From Hyposmocoma kahamanoa (taxonomy: Eukaryota > Arthropoda > Insecta > Lepidoptera > Cosmopterigidae): a stretch of 64,000 bases of DNA. The DNA is taken from contig NW_020654748.1 in NCBI RefSeq assembly GCF_003589595.1, forward strand, positions 7,012,665-7,076,664. The letters are read 5' to 3'. Both the position numbers and the translations under genes were made by a program. The notes beneath the pieces were generated by a model. The model saw only the letters and a program-made list of their open reading frames with translations. It made no database searches and had not been told where the DNA came from. Of this stretch, positions 43,058-55,210 are shown one piece after another. Within the stretch, counting starts at the first letter, position 1, and each line of letters begins with the position of its first letter.

Positions 43058-43367
43058 TGAAACTATTTTCCCGATCTAGATCGCGTGTAATTGTTTTATC
43101 AAAAAAACTAACGTTTCGGGCCCTTTACAGGTTTCACGGTCACGGCTGACAGAGATGGTAAAGTCATCAACCCTTTATGTATAGTAATAGTAAAAATAGT
43201 AAAGTAAACCATTTTCTAAACTTAGCATATTTCATTGGGTCGGACTTTGTACTATCTGTGCTCCGTGTAATTTTTATAGATTTACAAATCAAAAACGCAT
43301 TTATTTTTATTTTAAGAACATTCTAATTTACTTCATATGTTTTAATAAATATTTTATTTTAACAATA
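43058..43367 (-). repeat. Family C copy, long form
   Basis: GAAAATGAAACTATTTTCCCG, then AACGTTTCGGGCCCTTTACA and AAAGTCATCAACCCTTTATG. Continues into the A+T-rich tail shared with 4024-4235, ending TATTTTAACAATA, exactly where the LINE fragment begins. Confidence 0.65.
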
Positions 43368-43368
43368 G

Positions 43369-44280
43369 GAACTTGCATCACTTCATTCCCTCAAGCGGAT
43401 GCAGTACTTTCTTCCTCTGTCTACCAAATTTATGCTAATACGCACTCTTCTTTTTCCTATTCTGGACTATGGTGACGTCTCCTATCTTGATCTTTCGGAG
43501 GACCTTCTTAATAAATTGGAGCGGCTGCAAAATCAATGTATCAGATTTGTGTTTGGATTAAAAAAGTACGACCACATTTCCAAGTTTAGAGATGAGTTGA
43601 AGTTGTTGCCTATTCGTTTACGTAGAAATGCTCACATTTTATGCTTCCTCTATAAAATCCTGTTCCATCCCACTTCACCTAGCTATCTACGTGAGCGTTT
43701 TCAATACCGTCAGGCTATGGGTGACCGCCTGCGTTCTGGCACCAATTTATCCCTCGTCCTTCCACAACACAGTTCCCAAAAATATTCGAACTCGTTCACA
43801 GTAAATGCTGCCCGTATGTGGAACCTTCTCCCGGTCGAGGTCAGACAGTCGCCTTCGGTTCGGGTTTTCAAGGGTGCTCTTTTGAAGTTTTGGGATTGTT
43901 CAGACTCCACATGTTAGAGCTTTTGAAATATTTATTTACTTTTGATATATTTATTTATAGTTTTATTTTGTACATTCAATTTATTATAGACTTTGTATGT
44001 ATTAATGTATCAACATTACTTAATATATATATATTCGTATGTACAGTTGTTTTATTAAATTTATCTGTGTATTTATTGAGTATAGTATATTTCATTTCTT
44101 TACTTATCTATTTTTAGTGCCACCCCAAAAACCAACTTTCCTCTCAGATTTTCAAAGGTTAGTTGGAAGAAATCTCTTTATGGGATAAGCTCGCCTTTGT
44201 ACACAAATATTTAAATTGTTTCTGAAAATTTGTAAGTTACTTTGTGGTACAATAAAGTGTTTAAATAAATAAATAAATAA
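43369..44280 (+). pseudogene. 5'-truncated non-LTR retrotransposon, reverse transcriptase C-terminus and 3' end
   Basis: From 43369 the frame reads ELASLHSLKRMQYFLPLSTK. It stays open to a stop at 43915-43917 (about 183 codons from 43369). ILDYGDVSYLDL and LNKLERLQNQCIRFVFGLK, then WNLLPVEVRQSPSVRVFKGA, match the segment downstream of the catalytic reverse transcriptase region in jockey/CR1-type LINEs. The catalytic YxDD motif is upstream and missing. The open frame suggests fairly recent insertion. A 3' region of about 360 bp follows, with AATAAAG and a short TAAA repeat at about 44253-44280. Dead, as it lacks promoter, endonuclease and catalytic residues. Confidence 0.8.
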
Positions 44281-44289
44281 AACTTTTAT

Positions 44290-44475
44290 CGAGTTCTTAG
44301 GTTTTCGCAATTGTTACACATAGGAAATGAAACTATTTTTCCGAATTTAAAACGCGTATATTTGTTTTTTCAAGCAAACCAAAACGTTTCGAGTCATTTA
44401 CACGTCGTTGGCCGGTTGGTTGAAAAAACAAATATACGCGATTTAAATCCGGAAAAATAGTTTCATTTCCTAATA
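44290..44475. repeat. Family C foldback copy 2
   Basis: TCGAGTTCTTAGGTTTTCGC then the arm GGAAATGAAACTATTTTTCC and, inverted, GGAAAAATAGTTTCATTTCC. The core is short and diverged (ACGTTTCGAGTCATTTACAC). Begins right after the LINE tail. Confidence 0.7.
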
Positions 44476-45726
44476 GGAATTTTTACTAAATTAAATTTGT
44501 TAATGAAAAGTAAATTAGAACTAAATTAAAATAAAAAGTACTGCAGTGTTCTGTCCCTTTGGGATTTACCTCAGGAAAAAGTAGTTTCATTTCGAATACG
44601 TATTACCTGTCAAAATCAATTGATAAGCATTATTAATGCGTTCTGATTCACACATAATCAAAACCTATAATATCCTGGTAATTTATCTATTATCTACGTA
44701 ACTATCCTCATAATTAGTTTTACGCAATCAATAGTTTAAGATTCAATGCCTCATAACTGTGAATAACACAAACATTTTAAATAAGCAAACACCAGCAAAA
44801 TGTATAATGAAATGGTGATATTAAAATGTATGATAATGTTTTTAATTCTGTTTAAGTTACAACGTTCAATGTTTACATTACTATACATTTAAAATTAAAA
44901 TAGTATTTTCGTGACTATTATACATATAAAGTACAAAGAGAGATTGAAACTGTGAAAATAATCAAGAACGTTATCGAAATGACTTGGACGATGTTCTACA
45001 ATGTTCTAAGTGTACCGTACGATTATGAAGAATAATATTGCAATGATAAAAAAGGAGTAGAATATGGGCTCCTTAAGACTCACAATATTATTATTCAGTC
45101 AATTTTACATGATTACTAGCTGGTGCCTGCGATTTTGTCTGCGTGGAACTTCGAGTATATAACCAGAAATGGACACGAAATGTCATTTAATTTGTTTCAA
45201 AACTATTCTGCCATATCTTTACGGTAACAACTGCGCTCCGATTGGCCAGCCCAAACTCGAAACAATTGACCAGTGTCGGCAATTATTTCACTTCAAATCG
45301 ACCAGTTTCAAAAAGAAAATTGAAAAATTACACATTTAATTATCGATGTTTTGTAATTTGATGTTTTGCTGTTTTCCCCACACCGCCAAATGGAACAGCC
45401 CCCCATAGTTAGAGATATTATCTTTATTGCAATAAACACAGAATATTTTTGGAATATACGGAGACGTACATACAGGTCAGTTGTTGGCCCTGTACTATTT
45501 CAGCTTTCTAATTTGTGATTTCAGTGCAAACGAGAATTGATATTTAAGAGTGATATAAGGCCCGATAAGAAAGAGATAAGGCTCGATGGCGTGGAGTAGG
45601 TACTTTGAGTGTTGTCACCAAAGGCATAATTACAATTTTCAGATCCCTAACTAGAAAAATAATTGATTCTCCATTCTTCCATATCTTATTACGTAAGATT
45701 TATTTTTACGACAAAAAGTAGCCTAT
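44476..45726. other. Unassigned A+T-rich DNA
   Basis: Nothing recognised. Confidence 0.4.
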
Positions 45727-46222
45727 AATAATAGCAATAATAATAATAAATAATAATAAATCATTTATTTCGACCAACATGGATCATAACATTACAAAGA
45801 TTTAATACAATTAAACTGAAAAATAAAATTTAGTACAGAATTAAAATCAAAATTAAAATAAATAATAATAAAACTACATTACAATTAGAATACGATTTTA
45901 GATTTAGTCAATAGATGCACCAAGTTACAATGGTTCATGTATTGACAGTCAAAGCGTTCAGCAAATGTCTTTAGGGTACTCTTGCGGCTGACCCGCACCT
46001 TGCGCACCAGAGACGTGCACCGCTTGCGCATGATTGCATGGAAGCAATCTACGCGCGCTTCGCAAAAATTTTGTAATATTACTTTGGGATTTGACATCTC
46101 CATGCCGTATAACAAAATTCCGCACAACAATGTGGATATTAAATAAATTGTGGATATGCACTGATTACTATACGGTGTGATAACACGATACCTAAAAATT
46201 TTCACGATAGAAACAAAACACA
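45727..46222 (-). pseudogene. Non-LTR retrotransposon 3' end, second family
   Basis: The minus-strand frame (46223-45885) contains LCGILLYGMEMSNPKVILQN, then CEARVDCFHAIMRKRC and ERFDCQYMNHC. These resemble the last part of a LINE polymerase, with (R/K)V(D)xFHAI(M/L)RKRC-type text that I know from insect elements. It ends in AAT-rich repeats at 45727-45770, the tail in element sense. Different from the family at 43369-44280. Confidence 0.65.
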
Positions 46223-47598
46223 AACTTACCTCAAAATTTTACAAGAAAACCGCTCATTAGGTTACATATACCAATTTTTTTTATATCAACTGAACTAAAT
46301 AGAACAGTATAGTATACGATATACTTTTTCAAATGACTTTAATTTCGTTAATTAAAAATAAATTCTGAAATAAAGCCAGTGTCCGCTCGACCCAAGCAAA
46401 ATAAACCGTATAAGTACGGGAAAAAAATTTATTTGAGTTGGGGTAGTATCGACTCTTAAGCTAAGCTAGTAAAATAATAGATATTAGTTGTTGAAACTGA
46501 ACACTTCTCGCCGGTATATAATGGGGACAGACGCTCGTATATAGAGATATATTGTCCTCCTTATAATAACTAACGTAATCGACTTAGCTAAATTGAGTTT
46601 TTAACACAAGTGGAATCAGCGAAACAAGATCTACAACCCCCTCTAACCGGTTTTTTAATATCTTATTTAGTTTCAGTGTTGTATTTTAGGTGACAATAAA
46701 ACTTAGTAGCTAATATCTCGAAAGTTACCGAACTACAAATGTTTTAGTTTTGACAAGGACGGCTTTACGTTATACGTCTATACATTTGACATCATTTAGT
46801 TTATACATTATAACGAGGCTCAATGATTTCGCAAGTCGTAATGTTTACTCTAATTTCGTTTACATTAATACTAAACAATGACCGTTTCGTTTAGTTGAAC
46901 GACTGATTAACGGACAACCGACTAGTGACATTGTTGTTAAGTGTGGTACATTTATTCCCAATAATATTGAAAGTGATAAACGTGAAGCGTGAGTGGTAGT
47001 AACATATGAGTGTGTGCTTTGTAAGTGGTAAGAGTTTGAAGTGCTTTAAATTTATTACGCTAACGTTGAAAGACACAAATCCTCCTACTGCGTTTCAGTC
47101 GGTGATCGTACTGATAATAACAACAAAAATATTTGAAATTCGATTAAAAAGTGTTTGGTTTTCGATAAAAAAATATTTGAATCAATCGGACTTTTATACA
47201 GGGAACAAATTCTTTTCATTTTTTTACAATTATTTGCTAAAGTTGTTTGTTATCGGCAATCCAACCGCGGCGCTGGCTTGAAATACGACCGAACGTATTG
47301 TTACACCTTATCTAAAAAAAGATAAGTGAATGAAATAAAGACACTTCTTTTGGAACTAGATAGTAATACCGTCTTTAAACTTGCAAACGCATATGTAATT
47401 TCATAATTAACGTATTTTTTTGTGAAATTAGATGAATATAATTTAAAAGAAATGTGTACCTAGTAACTTGATCGGCAGCATAAACTAAAATTTAGATTTT
47501 GTTATTTTAACAACTCGAGATTTTAACATCACGTTTTACGACTGCGAATACAATAAAATATCAGATTGTTTTTATATATACAGTGATGGATATATATA
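46223..47598. other. Unassigned DNA with a possible very short first exon
   Basis: No gene recognised. At 47006 an ATG is followed after five codons by a perfect donor, GTAAGT (47021-47026). That could be a micro first exon, or chance. The frame continuing to 47281 has no known motif. Confidence 0.3.
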
Positions 47599-47816
47599 TA
47601 TATATTTAGAGGAACGCTAAAAAGCCTGATTTATGATAACAATATTCATACGGACCACCGGCCATCTATACCAGATCGTTTGAAAAAAGATAGCGTCTCC
47701 TCGATGTGAAACTTCAAACGTCTTTTCACTTCGAATAAACGTTCCTATATGTGGTCAATGGTTCATAACATGAATGTTGTTATCATAATTTAACGTTGAT
47801 CCTCTAAATATCTCCA
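47599..47816. mobile_element. MITE family H, two-ended copy
   Basis: The left end, ATATTTAGAGGAACGCTAAA then TTATGATAACAATATTCAT, is mirrored by the right end, which read inverted gives AGATATTTAGAGGATCAACG then TTATGATAACAACATTCAT. The arms are about 45 bp in a 218 bp element. No coding capacity. A half copy lies at 6961-7060. Confidence 0.7.
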
Positions 47817-48839
47817 TTTCCATGTCCAATTTCTAGTCTCGAACATTATTGTTTGTACCAATTACAGTGAATAGTTTTATTGCCTAAGGTTAAAAACCTA
47901 ATATTCAATTATTTTTACAAGACACGCTTTGCACAAAAATACATAAAGAGCCACTATAACTATATATGCTTAGGTACATTTTACTATTTTTCGTATGTTG
48001 CAATTGCTCAGGTACCATTAAGTAGGTAAGCAAGAATAACCGTACTTCTACATCATTAAAATTGCTTACATTGTTTTTCTTATTCCATAAAAACAATTAA
48101 AAGATAATTTATTTCATTCGATGAATGATCTTATTTGCCCGGTACTTTAGGAATGGTAGCACCGTTAAAATCTTATATTATGAATTTAATTAAAAGGGAT
48201 ACGTAGTCACGTACGGTCAGTCGGTAACCCCTACAAGGCGCCCTTTTGTTCTGTTAATTAATTATATGTAAATTTTTGTTCTGCCAATAACTTACCTGCT
48301 ACAGTGTAATAAACTTACAATACGTTGCGGGTTTTACCATCAAGGTCAATATCAAGTCGAATCCGTAAACAAAAACCGGATTGAAGAACCACATTCAAAT
48401 TCAAGTACCAATGAATATTTATCGGTACATGAGCATTGTGGCAGCCAGACGATGCATGTGCTCGATGCGTTTAACGCTATGTTTCCTGTTTTAGTTGCTA
48501 AAGAAACAAACTAGCACGTCAGACGCTCTGGCACAACAAACACAGCACGCGGTCACATAATTACCGGCGACGACGTATCGAAAAAAAAACACACATTATA
48601 ATACGCACAAAAAAGGGAGTACTGAACAGTCAAGGCTATGCATTTTAACAACACATTCCATTTACGTATGCTTTATAAACACATGAATCTTACTCGAATA
48701 AACTTCACTACAAAAGATACAACTTGGAGTTATTTGAACCGGTAAAATAAACAGCGCCGTGCACCGGGCGTGCTATTTGGCGGTAACTAATAGCTAATTG
48801 GACGTTATCGGGAAATTATGTAGGTAGGTGACATTTCGT
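47817..48839. other. Unassigned DNA upstream of a G+C-rich island
   Basis: No repeat recognised in the last 700 bp. If 48840-49110 is a 5' exon, this would be its promoter region. No TATA box is obvious at the expected distance. Confidence 0.35.
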
Positions 48840-49110
48840 AGGCATGTGCCTGCTACGGAGTGCGGAGGGCGCGCCGCGGGAGGCAGCGCGCTCACTCGCG
48901 GCTTGGAGAGGACTGTGCGGTGCGTGCGGCCCGCTCGCCGATAGCGTCCGCTCAACGCTCCACGCTAGCGGGAGCGAGCGAACGCCTGGTGCTGTTCACC
49001 CGAGCGGAGCGGACACCGAGACGTTGGCGATGCACGGTCGCCGCGTCTCGCACTTCGCGACCTCTCGGAGGGAGAGCACCGATCTGGATCAACGCGATCC
49101 CCTACAATTT
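48840..49110 (+). CDS. G+C-rich, CpG-rich island; candidate 5' exon
   Basis: This is the strongest base-composition outlier in the window: about 250 bp of dense G+C with many CpG, in otherwise A+T-rich sequence. An ATG at 49030 opens MHGRRVSHFATSRRESTDLD and QRDPLQF (27 codons), which meets a donor-like GTAGGT at 49111 in phase 0. The same frame is open upstream to an ATG at 48844, giving a Cys/Ala/Arg-rich extension more like translated untranslated sequence. Likely the 5' untranslated region and first coding exon of a host gene running to the right. I do not recognise the peptide, and no downstream exon was found up to 64 kb. Confidence 0.4.
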
Positions 49111-50515
49111 GTAGGTTACTATTCTCCCACGGCATTTATACTTTTTCTCGTCAAGGCCTACAGTTGTAACCTTTGAGTAAATGTTGCTGAAAATGGCCTT
49201 GCCCTTGAGAAAGCAAATTGGTATCGGCAGGCAATTGATAACAGAAACCATACAATTTACAATACCGACTCTGTAATAAATTCAACGACGCTTATGCGAC
49301 GTCGTATCGTCGCAACAAGTACGTTTATTTATGAATACGTCACTGGAAACGTTCTTTTTATTGCCCATTGCGTAAATTAAACTGGCATTTGCTGAACTTG
49401 TTAACGTAATTAGAGAAATAAAATGCATGTTACTAATCTAATCAAGGACAAAGGTTTTCAAGCAAATTAGGAAATATAAAGTTATAAAACATTATAATAA
49501 AATGCTTTAGGCTAAATCGAGAATTAACGAAGTTGTATGCCAAAAATTAATACAACCGTAACATTCGTTTCAAAATTATGACAGCCGGAAGCGGACATCA
49601 TAAATCTGATAAATTATGAACATTATAACTTATATCTCAAATGAAGTTAACATCTCTGACAGCTCCTTACATTGAAATGAAATTAACTGTCCTAAGAGTT
49701 TTCTTATAGTAGTTTATACAGTAATAATTTGGGTAGCTTTTTAATTTTCTTTATATTACTTTTTTTATATAATACTTAGATGTGTTTCGTTATGCTATAA
49801 ACGCCTAAAGCAGTGTACAGTGCATAAATTCATAAGATAAGACAGTATAAATGTCTATATTTCAGAAAGATTTTTATGTGGGTACACAAAGAGTGGAGCG
49901 CCTTTTTGTGCTAAATGAAAACAAGAAAATATATGAGTAACGCTTTCCTGATATATTATTTAAATTGACATGCAACGAGTATTATCCATTGTACTCTTAT
50001 AAAATCAATCACATAGAACTTGAATGTCAATTTCACTTATCTTTGTCTCTCTTTTGATAGCATCTGGGTATATTTTGATACGTAAGTTATCTCCAATATT
50101 GCCCAAGAAGCCACATTTATCCAATGGTCGTAATGCTCAAAAGAATGCCAATGGTTTAACTTGCACCAACCCGATCATTTTCTCCAATGAGGAATAAATT
50201 TATATAATTATCGGAAGTCCGAAATGACATTTTCCAGAAATAACGTTTGCTCGAATTTTCATAACCTCGAAAGTAATTTTGAGAGGAAAATGTTTTTTCT
50301 TTTAAACCTAACTTAATCTAACCTAACCGAACCTAATCGTGTCTTTGAGATAAACATTTAACACATCCTGAAAGACCAACAGTTTCGTTATAATTCGGTT
50401 TTCGGGGTAATGAAAATTCGAACAAACGTTATTTCGGAAAAAATTAATTCGACTTTGTAATAGGTTGCCACATAAACATTTATCCTTAACTCAATTCTCC
50501 AATGTTAGTAGAATT
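49111..50515. other. Unassigned A+T-rich DNA
   Basis: Nothing recognised; intron, if the preceding exon is real. Confidence 0.35.
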
Positions 50516-50634
50516 GAAATTACAGGCACATGGGACTTGTTACCTTATGTCTCAGGGTGAAGGGTGTAGTGTAGTGCTCCTCAGATCTTTGTGTTTTAAG
50601 GCTCTGAAGTGGTACTGTTATTGACTGGGGTGTC
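50516..50634 (+). mobile_element. Family B repeat fragment
   Basis: GAAATTACAGGCACATGGGAC to CTGAAGTGGTACTGTTATTG. Middle section only. Confidence 0.75.
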
Positions 50635-50729
50635 CCTGGTTCCAATAGCGAATTCGTCAAACCGTGGCTACCGTTTTTCCAATTAAACTACAGACTGAGT
50701 TAGAAGGTCTTCCGAATTTTGTCTACTTG

Positions 50730-50850
50730 CTTGTTTTAATCTTTGTATCGTGTTTTAATCCTGGCTTGATCGACCTTTGTATAAATAATAATAACATACT
50801 AAGCAGTAGAGTATTTACACAGAAAATATTATGAATATCATAGTAGCTAA
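50730..50850 (+). mobile_element. Decayed family S copy
   Basis: CTTCCGAATTTTGTCTACTTG, TCGACCTTTGTATAAATAATA and AAATATTATGAATATCATAG follow the family S tail. The core is not recognisable. Confidence 0.45.
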
Positions 50851-51436
50851 ATATCATATTAGTCAGTAAAATATATATTCTGAACTTAATTTATTCTTCG
50901 ACTATTTTCTATTTTGCAAAATTAAACCTATTTTCAAATTCCCATTATCTTGCTAGTACAGAAGATATGGCAGTCTTTAGAGAATTACACAGGAAAAAAT
51001 GCTCAAACTAACACAAAATGAGACGTAGTTGTAGACAAATTCGAATAATTATAATACGTATACTTCCTTATATCAACGGCATAAAGCATCATTTGTTCAG
51101 TCACAACAGGGAAGTTAAATTGACGTGTTAGCCGCTACTAAATAAACGCTAACAATGCAAATTGATATAGTGTCGGCGAGTCGAGACGGCTTCTCCTAAT
51201 AGCATTATTTTGTAGCTAATCCATTGCGCTGAAATAACTACCACTAATGGAAGTAATACATCAATTTGTAAGACGTCATATTATCATACATCGAATTACT
51301 TATGAATAATATACATATTTCATGAAATTTAAAATGTGAGCTAAGGCAAATAAATATAAGTACACAGATATTTAAAAGTACGTCGAGAAATGAGCGTAAC
51401 GCCTACCGCTTCACAGTGACACTGAACTCACCGCAC
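50851..51436. other. Unassigned A+T-rich DNA
   Basis: Nothing recognised. Confidence 0.35.
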
Positions 51437-51735
51437 TTTTTTTATGATACCAAGTGACGGGACGAACAAGTGGTGCGCCTGGTGATAAGCGACACACCTG
51501 TCCATAACAGTTGCAGTGCCACTCAGAGTTTTAGATCGCAAAAATCTGAGGGGCACTGCCACTGCGCCCGTCACCCTAAGACATAAGTTGACTATTCCCA
51601 TGTACCTGTAATTTCACTAGCATCCTTACCTTCAAAACCGGAACGCAGTAATGCTCACATTACTGTTTGGCGGCAGAAATAAGCAAGGCAGCAGTACTTC
51701 TCTGGACGATCTCTTTCACAAGCTCTATTACTTCC
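51437..51735 (-). mobile_element. Family B repeat, near-complete copy
   Basis: TTTTTTTATGATACCAAGTG to CTCTTTCACAAGCTCTATTA. Well preserved; one of the best copies for a consensus. Confidence 0.85.
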
Positions 51736-51970
51736 ATTTCAGAAAGATTCCGCTTTAAATCGGATGCATATAAACGGACAAAATTTGTAACAAATAGCTT
51801 AGGATAAAATGGCAATACAATAATCGAATGACTCAAAATATTTTTCCTCGCTGAATAGTATTCGAATGTGCATTTTGACAGTCACTAATGACTTTAAAAA
51901 TTAACCACCAATTTCACTATGACTTTAAAGAAGCGATAGCAGTTGCAGTATAGTTCCCGGTGAACGAATA

Positions 51971-52122
51971 CGTCTAAGGAAGAACTGCCACTATAACTAT
52001 TTCTGGGACTGTCAACTTTGTGTCTCGGGGTGATGGGCGGAGCGGCCGCTCAAGTGTTTGCGATTAAAATGTTAGGCGTGTCGTGCCTTGTTGGTGCCTT
52101 GATTTGACATCATAAAAAAAAA
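51971..52122 (+). mobile_element. Family B repeat, internally deleted
   Basis: GTCTAAGGAAGAACTGCCAC, then GGGACTGTCAACTTTGTGTC, ending GACATCATAAAAAAAAA. Several internal blocks are missing. Confidence 0.7.
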
Positions 52123-52740
52123 CATTCGATAATTTCTAGCGAGTAGCGGAGTAGGTCCTCTTCAGTACTACATAAATATTACCGACCTGTTCTTTAGAAA
52201 TTCAAGTATTAAACTTAGAGTTGATTAGCGGTTACAAACTTTAAAATCACAATATAACCACAGACAGACTCAAAGTCCTAGTTGTGGTTTTGGATTAGTA
52301 AAAACAAACGAGATACCTAGATACCTAGAATAATACGTAATCTTACTATATGCAAGATACAGTATTTCCAAAATTGGCCTTTGTTTATGCATCTTTTGAT
52401 ATACATTTTTAAAAGAACTGATGACGTCACAAGACGATAACAAAGTATAATTCTCGCTTGTTTAGCGTAGCGTTATTACATTATTATTTTATTTGTACCT
52501 GTAGTTTAAAAAAATAAAGTATTCATCACAGTATGCCCATGCTATATTGAAATTTCCATTGTTAAATGCAGTAGGTAGGTACTTAGTAGTAGTAGATTAT
52601 GGAGTATGATTACGAAATAGTAATGCCGAAAAACTCTTGTTCAAAATGCCACAAACTCAACAATAAACACATCTACTATTCGAGCGATTCGAGAGCGGTC
52701 ACTTCAATTCTATAATTAATGCCGCGTACGACGATCTGCT
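52123..52740. other. Unassigned A+T-rich DNA
   Basis: Nothing recognised. Confidence 0.35.
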
Positions 52741-52853
52741 TATGCGAATGTGTACATCCGTACATGGCGTGCACACATACTAGCCGCGCTGCTACGTTTG
52801 TGTGGAGTTACCACATTCGTCTTATTAATAATAAGTTATTATACTACGATGAC
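52741..52853 (+). repeat. Family D repeat, single arm
   Basis: TATGCGAATGTGTACATCCG, then GCTACGTTTGTGTGGAGTTA and CCACATTCGTCTTATTAATA match the arms at 8952-9188. No inverted partner here. Confidence 0.6.
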
Positions 52854-53737
52854 TGTGATAACAAACACATTGTTGTTCACTCCATTTATAATCCAGAGAA
52901 TAAATTGCCATAGCATTTCTTACGTCGTCGTTTACATTTCCTCTGCGACAATAGTTACATGATATTATTTGGCAGACACTCGGAATAAGTGATGTAGATT
53001 CAAAGAATTCAAAGAATGTATCAATAATATTTCATCTCTATCACATGGATGTAATGATAATCAACAATGAAATATAAAACCAAAAAAATATACATGTAAT
53101 GTTCAGAGACGTTCTCCAATTCCAAGACTTCCATTTATTCTATACTAGAGGCAATTTACGTAGTAGAGGCAAAAGGAATGTACTAAACAGGATTCTTTAT
53201 TTTATTTAATTTAAGCACTAGGAATAAATGTCAAATTATAAATACTTTCACAAATCGCATCTCCGGTAAAACACCGGTCAGACAACAGTCATTTGACTTA
53301 CACTTGTAAAATTTACAGAAAGCGAGATTTTAAGAGACATTAAATGTTACATTATTTCAATATTTATCATTGCGCTCTCTGTGGAAAAATGAAGGAGTGC
53401 ATAATGTGTCCTTGTTATTCTGTATAAATTGTATTTTATTAATAATTTGGCATTACAATTTCTTGCTGTCAAGTCCATGTTCCGAAGGTGCGCAATGATT
53501 TCACCAGTTCACAGTGACTCACCGGTCTGCCATTAAAAATTATGTATAATTCCAAAAAGTTTCAGCTTTAAATCGGATACACATAATTGATATTGAATCT
53601 TATTCATCACAACTTTCATCAAATTTCCCAGCCATATTAAAGATACGGATAAAATTGTGATATTCAATAAACAAATTGAATAACTTCTCGTACAAAAATA
53701 TCATTAGGCTTTGAAAGAGTCTTTGATATTCATTCAA
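52854..53737. other. Unassigned A+T-rich DNA
   Basis: Nothing recognised. Confidence 0.35.
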
Positions 53738-54125
53738 TCTATTTTAAATACATAGCTATAGAAATGAAGTGGGTTAGATTTTCAAGATTGTTTAATTATT
53801 CCAGAAATTTAGTTTTATTTGTAGAAAAATGCCGTCTGCCCTTCTTTTGAAGTACTTTTTTTTGCAGTATCCTTACAGGATTACTATGTAATAATTATAA
53901 TATGTAATATGTTAACAAGGATTAATATGTTATTTTAGATAGATTAAGATTAAATTGAATAGAACTTATCTCATTATAAGTACTAAATCAGTGTACCAAA
54001 TACATTAATGTAGTTTAAAGGTAGGTAAGTCCCATTTTTCGTTCACATAGAAGAAGCTATCTTAACAAGAAAAAAGCCATTTAATATGTTTCTGCCGTAG
54101 CGTTTTAAGCCAAAGACAATTTCGC
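53738..54125 (+). repeat. Left arm of a long inverted repeat
   Basis: About 388 bp whose reverse complement recurs at 55431-55772. Shared landmarks include CATAGCTATAGAAATGAAGT, CCAGAAATTTAGTTTTATTT, CCGTCTGCCCTTCTTTTGAA, ATTGAATAGAA followed by ATCTCATTAT, and CCATTTTTCGTTCACATA. Identity is high but with indels, perhaps about four bases in five. No coding potential. Confidence 0.85.
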
Positions 54126-54243
54126 GACATTTTGTTATATAAAATCGAGAAATTAATTGGTAAACGGAAATGTCCTAATCTGGAAAATTTTTAATTTATA
54201 TAAGACCATTAGTATACAGCTCAATCATATAGCATAATTAAAT

Positions 54244-54309
54244 AGACAGGCGTGTCGCTCATCACCACGTGCACGACTTGTTCGTCCCGTCACTTGGTAT
54301 TATAAAAAA
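54244..54309 (+). mobile_element. Family B repeat, 3' end only
   Basis: GACAGGCGTGTCGCTCATCA to CTTGGTATTATAAAAAA. Lies in the spacer of the long inverted repeat. Confidence 0.8.
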
Positions 54310-54795
54310 GTATGTAAGTATGGCTACAGTACCGACCGGTAACAGGTACAGACCTGCTTGTACACATAAAAACTACTGGTAATTATAAGGATCTCGATGG
54401 AAGTTGGAAAAGAGACATAAACTTTATTAAGTGAATGGAAAATAACTATATTATAATAATTCATAGAATATAAGAACAGTTCCTAAACGTAAACGTAAGA
54501 TAGCGAACAGGTACGGATGCGCGTCACTATCCCTCCTTTAGCTTGGCAAACCACGACTTAAAAGGTCGGATGCCAGAGTAAAATATACATTTATGTCGAC
54601 GGATACTTCCCTAATTTCGGTCCATGAATCGCGAAGGTATACTTGAGGTAAAAGAAATAGATTGCACGAGAAAGTATAATAGTGTGCCATGTCTTTACAG
54701 ACAATGGCCTTGTTTGCAACATATAGCCCAAAGTCAATTTATATAGAAGCAACTACGACGTCTATATATAAGTTGCTCGGTCAGATGTAAGCGTA
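54310..54795. other. Unassigned spacer DNA
   Basis: Nothing recognised. Confidence 0.35.
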
Positions 54796-55210
54796 AGAGT
54801 GGTTATCATATGGCGACTTTTAGCATCGATGAAAACGCGCGTTCGTATAACGCGCGATTGCATCGCTACACTTACGATTTAGGCGATTGCAGCGATGCAA
54901 ACGCGCAACTGCATCGATGCAAACGCGCGACTGCATCGATACAGTCGCTTATGTTGAATAATCATGTACGAAAAATCTGTATAGGTTTATGTACATTAAT
55001 TTGTTAATTGTAAATTTAAAAGTGAAATTAATAAATACATTAAATAAATTAATTAATTTAAAACGTGCATCGCGTTTGTATCGCGTTTGCACCGCGTTTG
55101 CATCGCATTTGCATCCCTGCTTAAAGTCGCGCGCGTGTGTAAACGTAAACGATTTGTGACTGCATCGCGTTTGTGCATCGCTGCTAAATATCACCGTGTG
55201 TAACCGCTCT
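54796..55210. mobile_element. MITE with GCATCG-rich subterminal repeats (possibly hAT)
   Basis: The left end AGAGTGGTTATCATATGGCG and the right end, read inverted, AGAGCGGTTACACACGGTG pair over about 35 bp with mismatches. Inside, copies of a GCGATTGCATCG-type motif on the left face GCATCGCGTTTG copies on the right, so most of the element is an imperfect palindrome. Flanking octamers TAAGCGTA and AAAGTCTA match at 5 of 8 positions, perhaps an old 8 bp duplication. No coding capacity. Confidence 0.65.

Noticed and set aside
43399..43917. 172-residue frame as a host gene
   Set aside because: Sequence blocks match the region after the reverse transcriptase in LINEs, and the 3' end has a retroposon tail.
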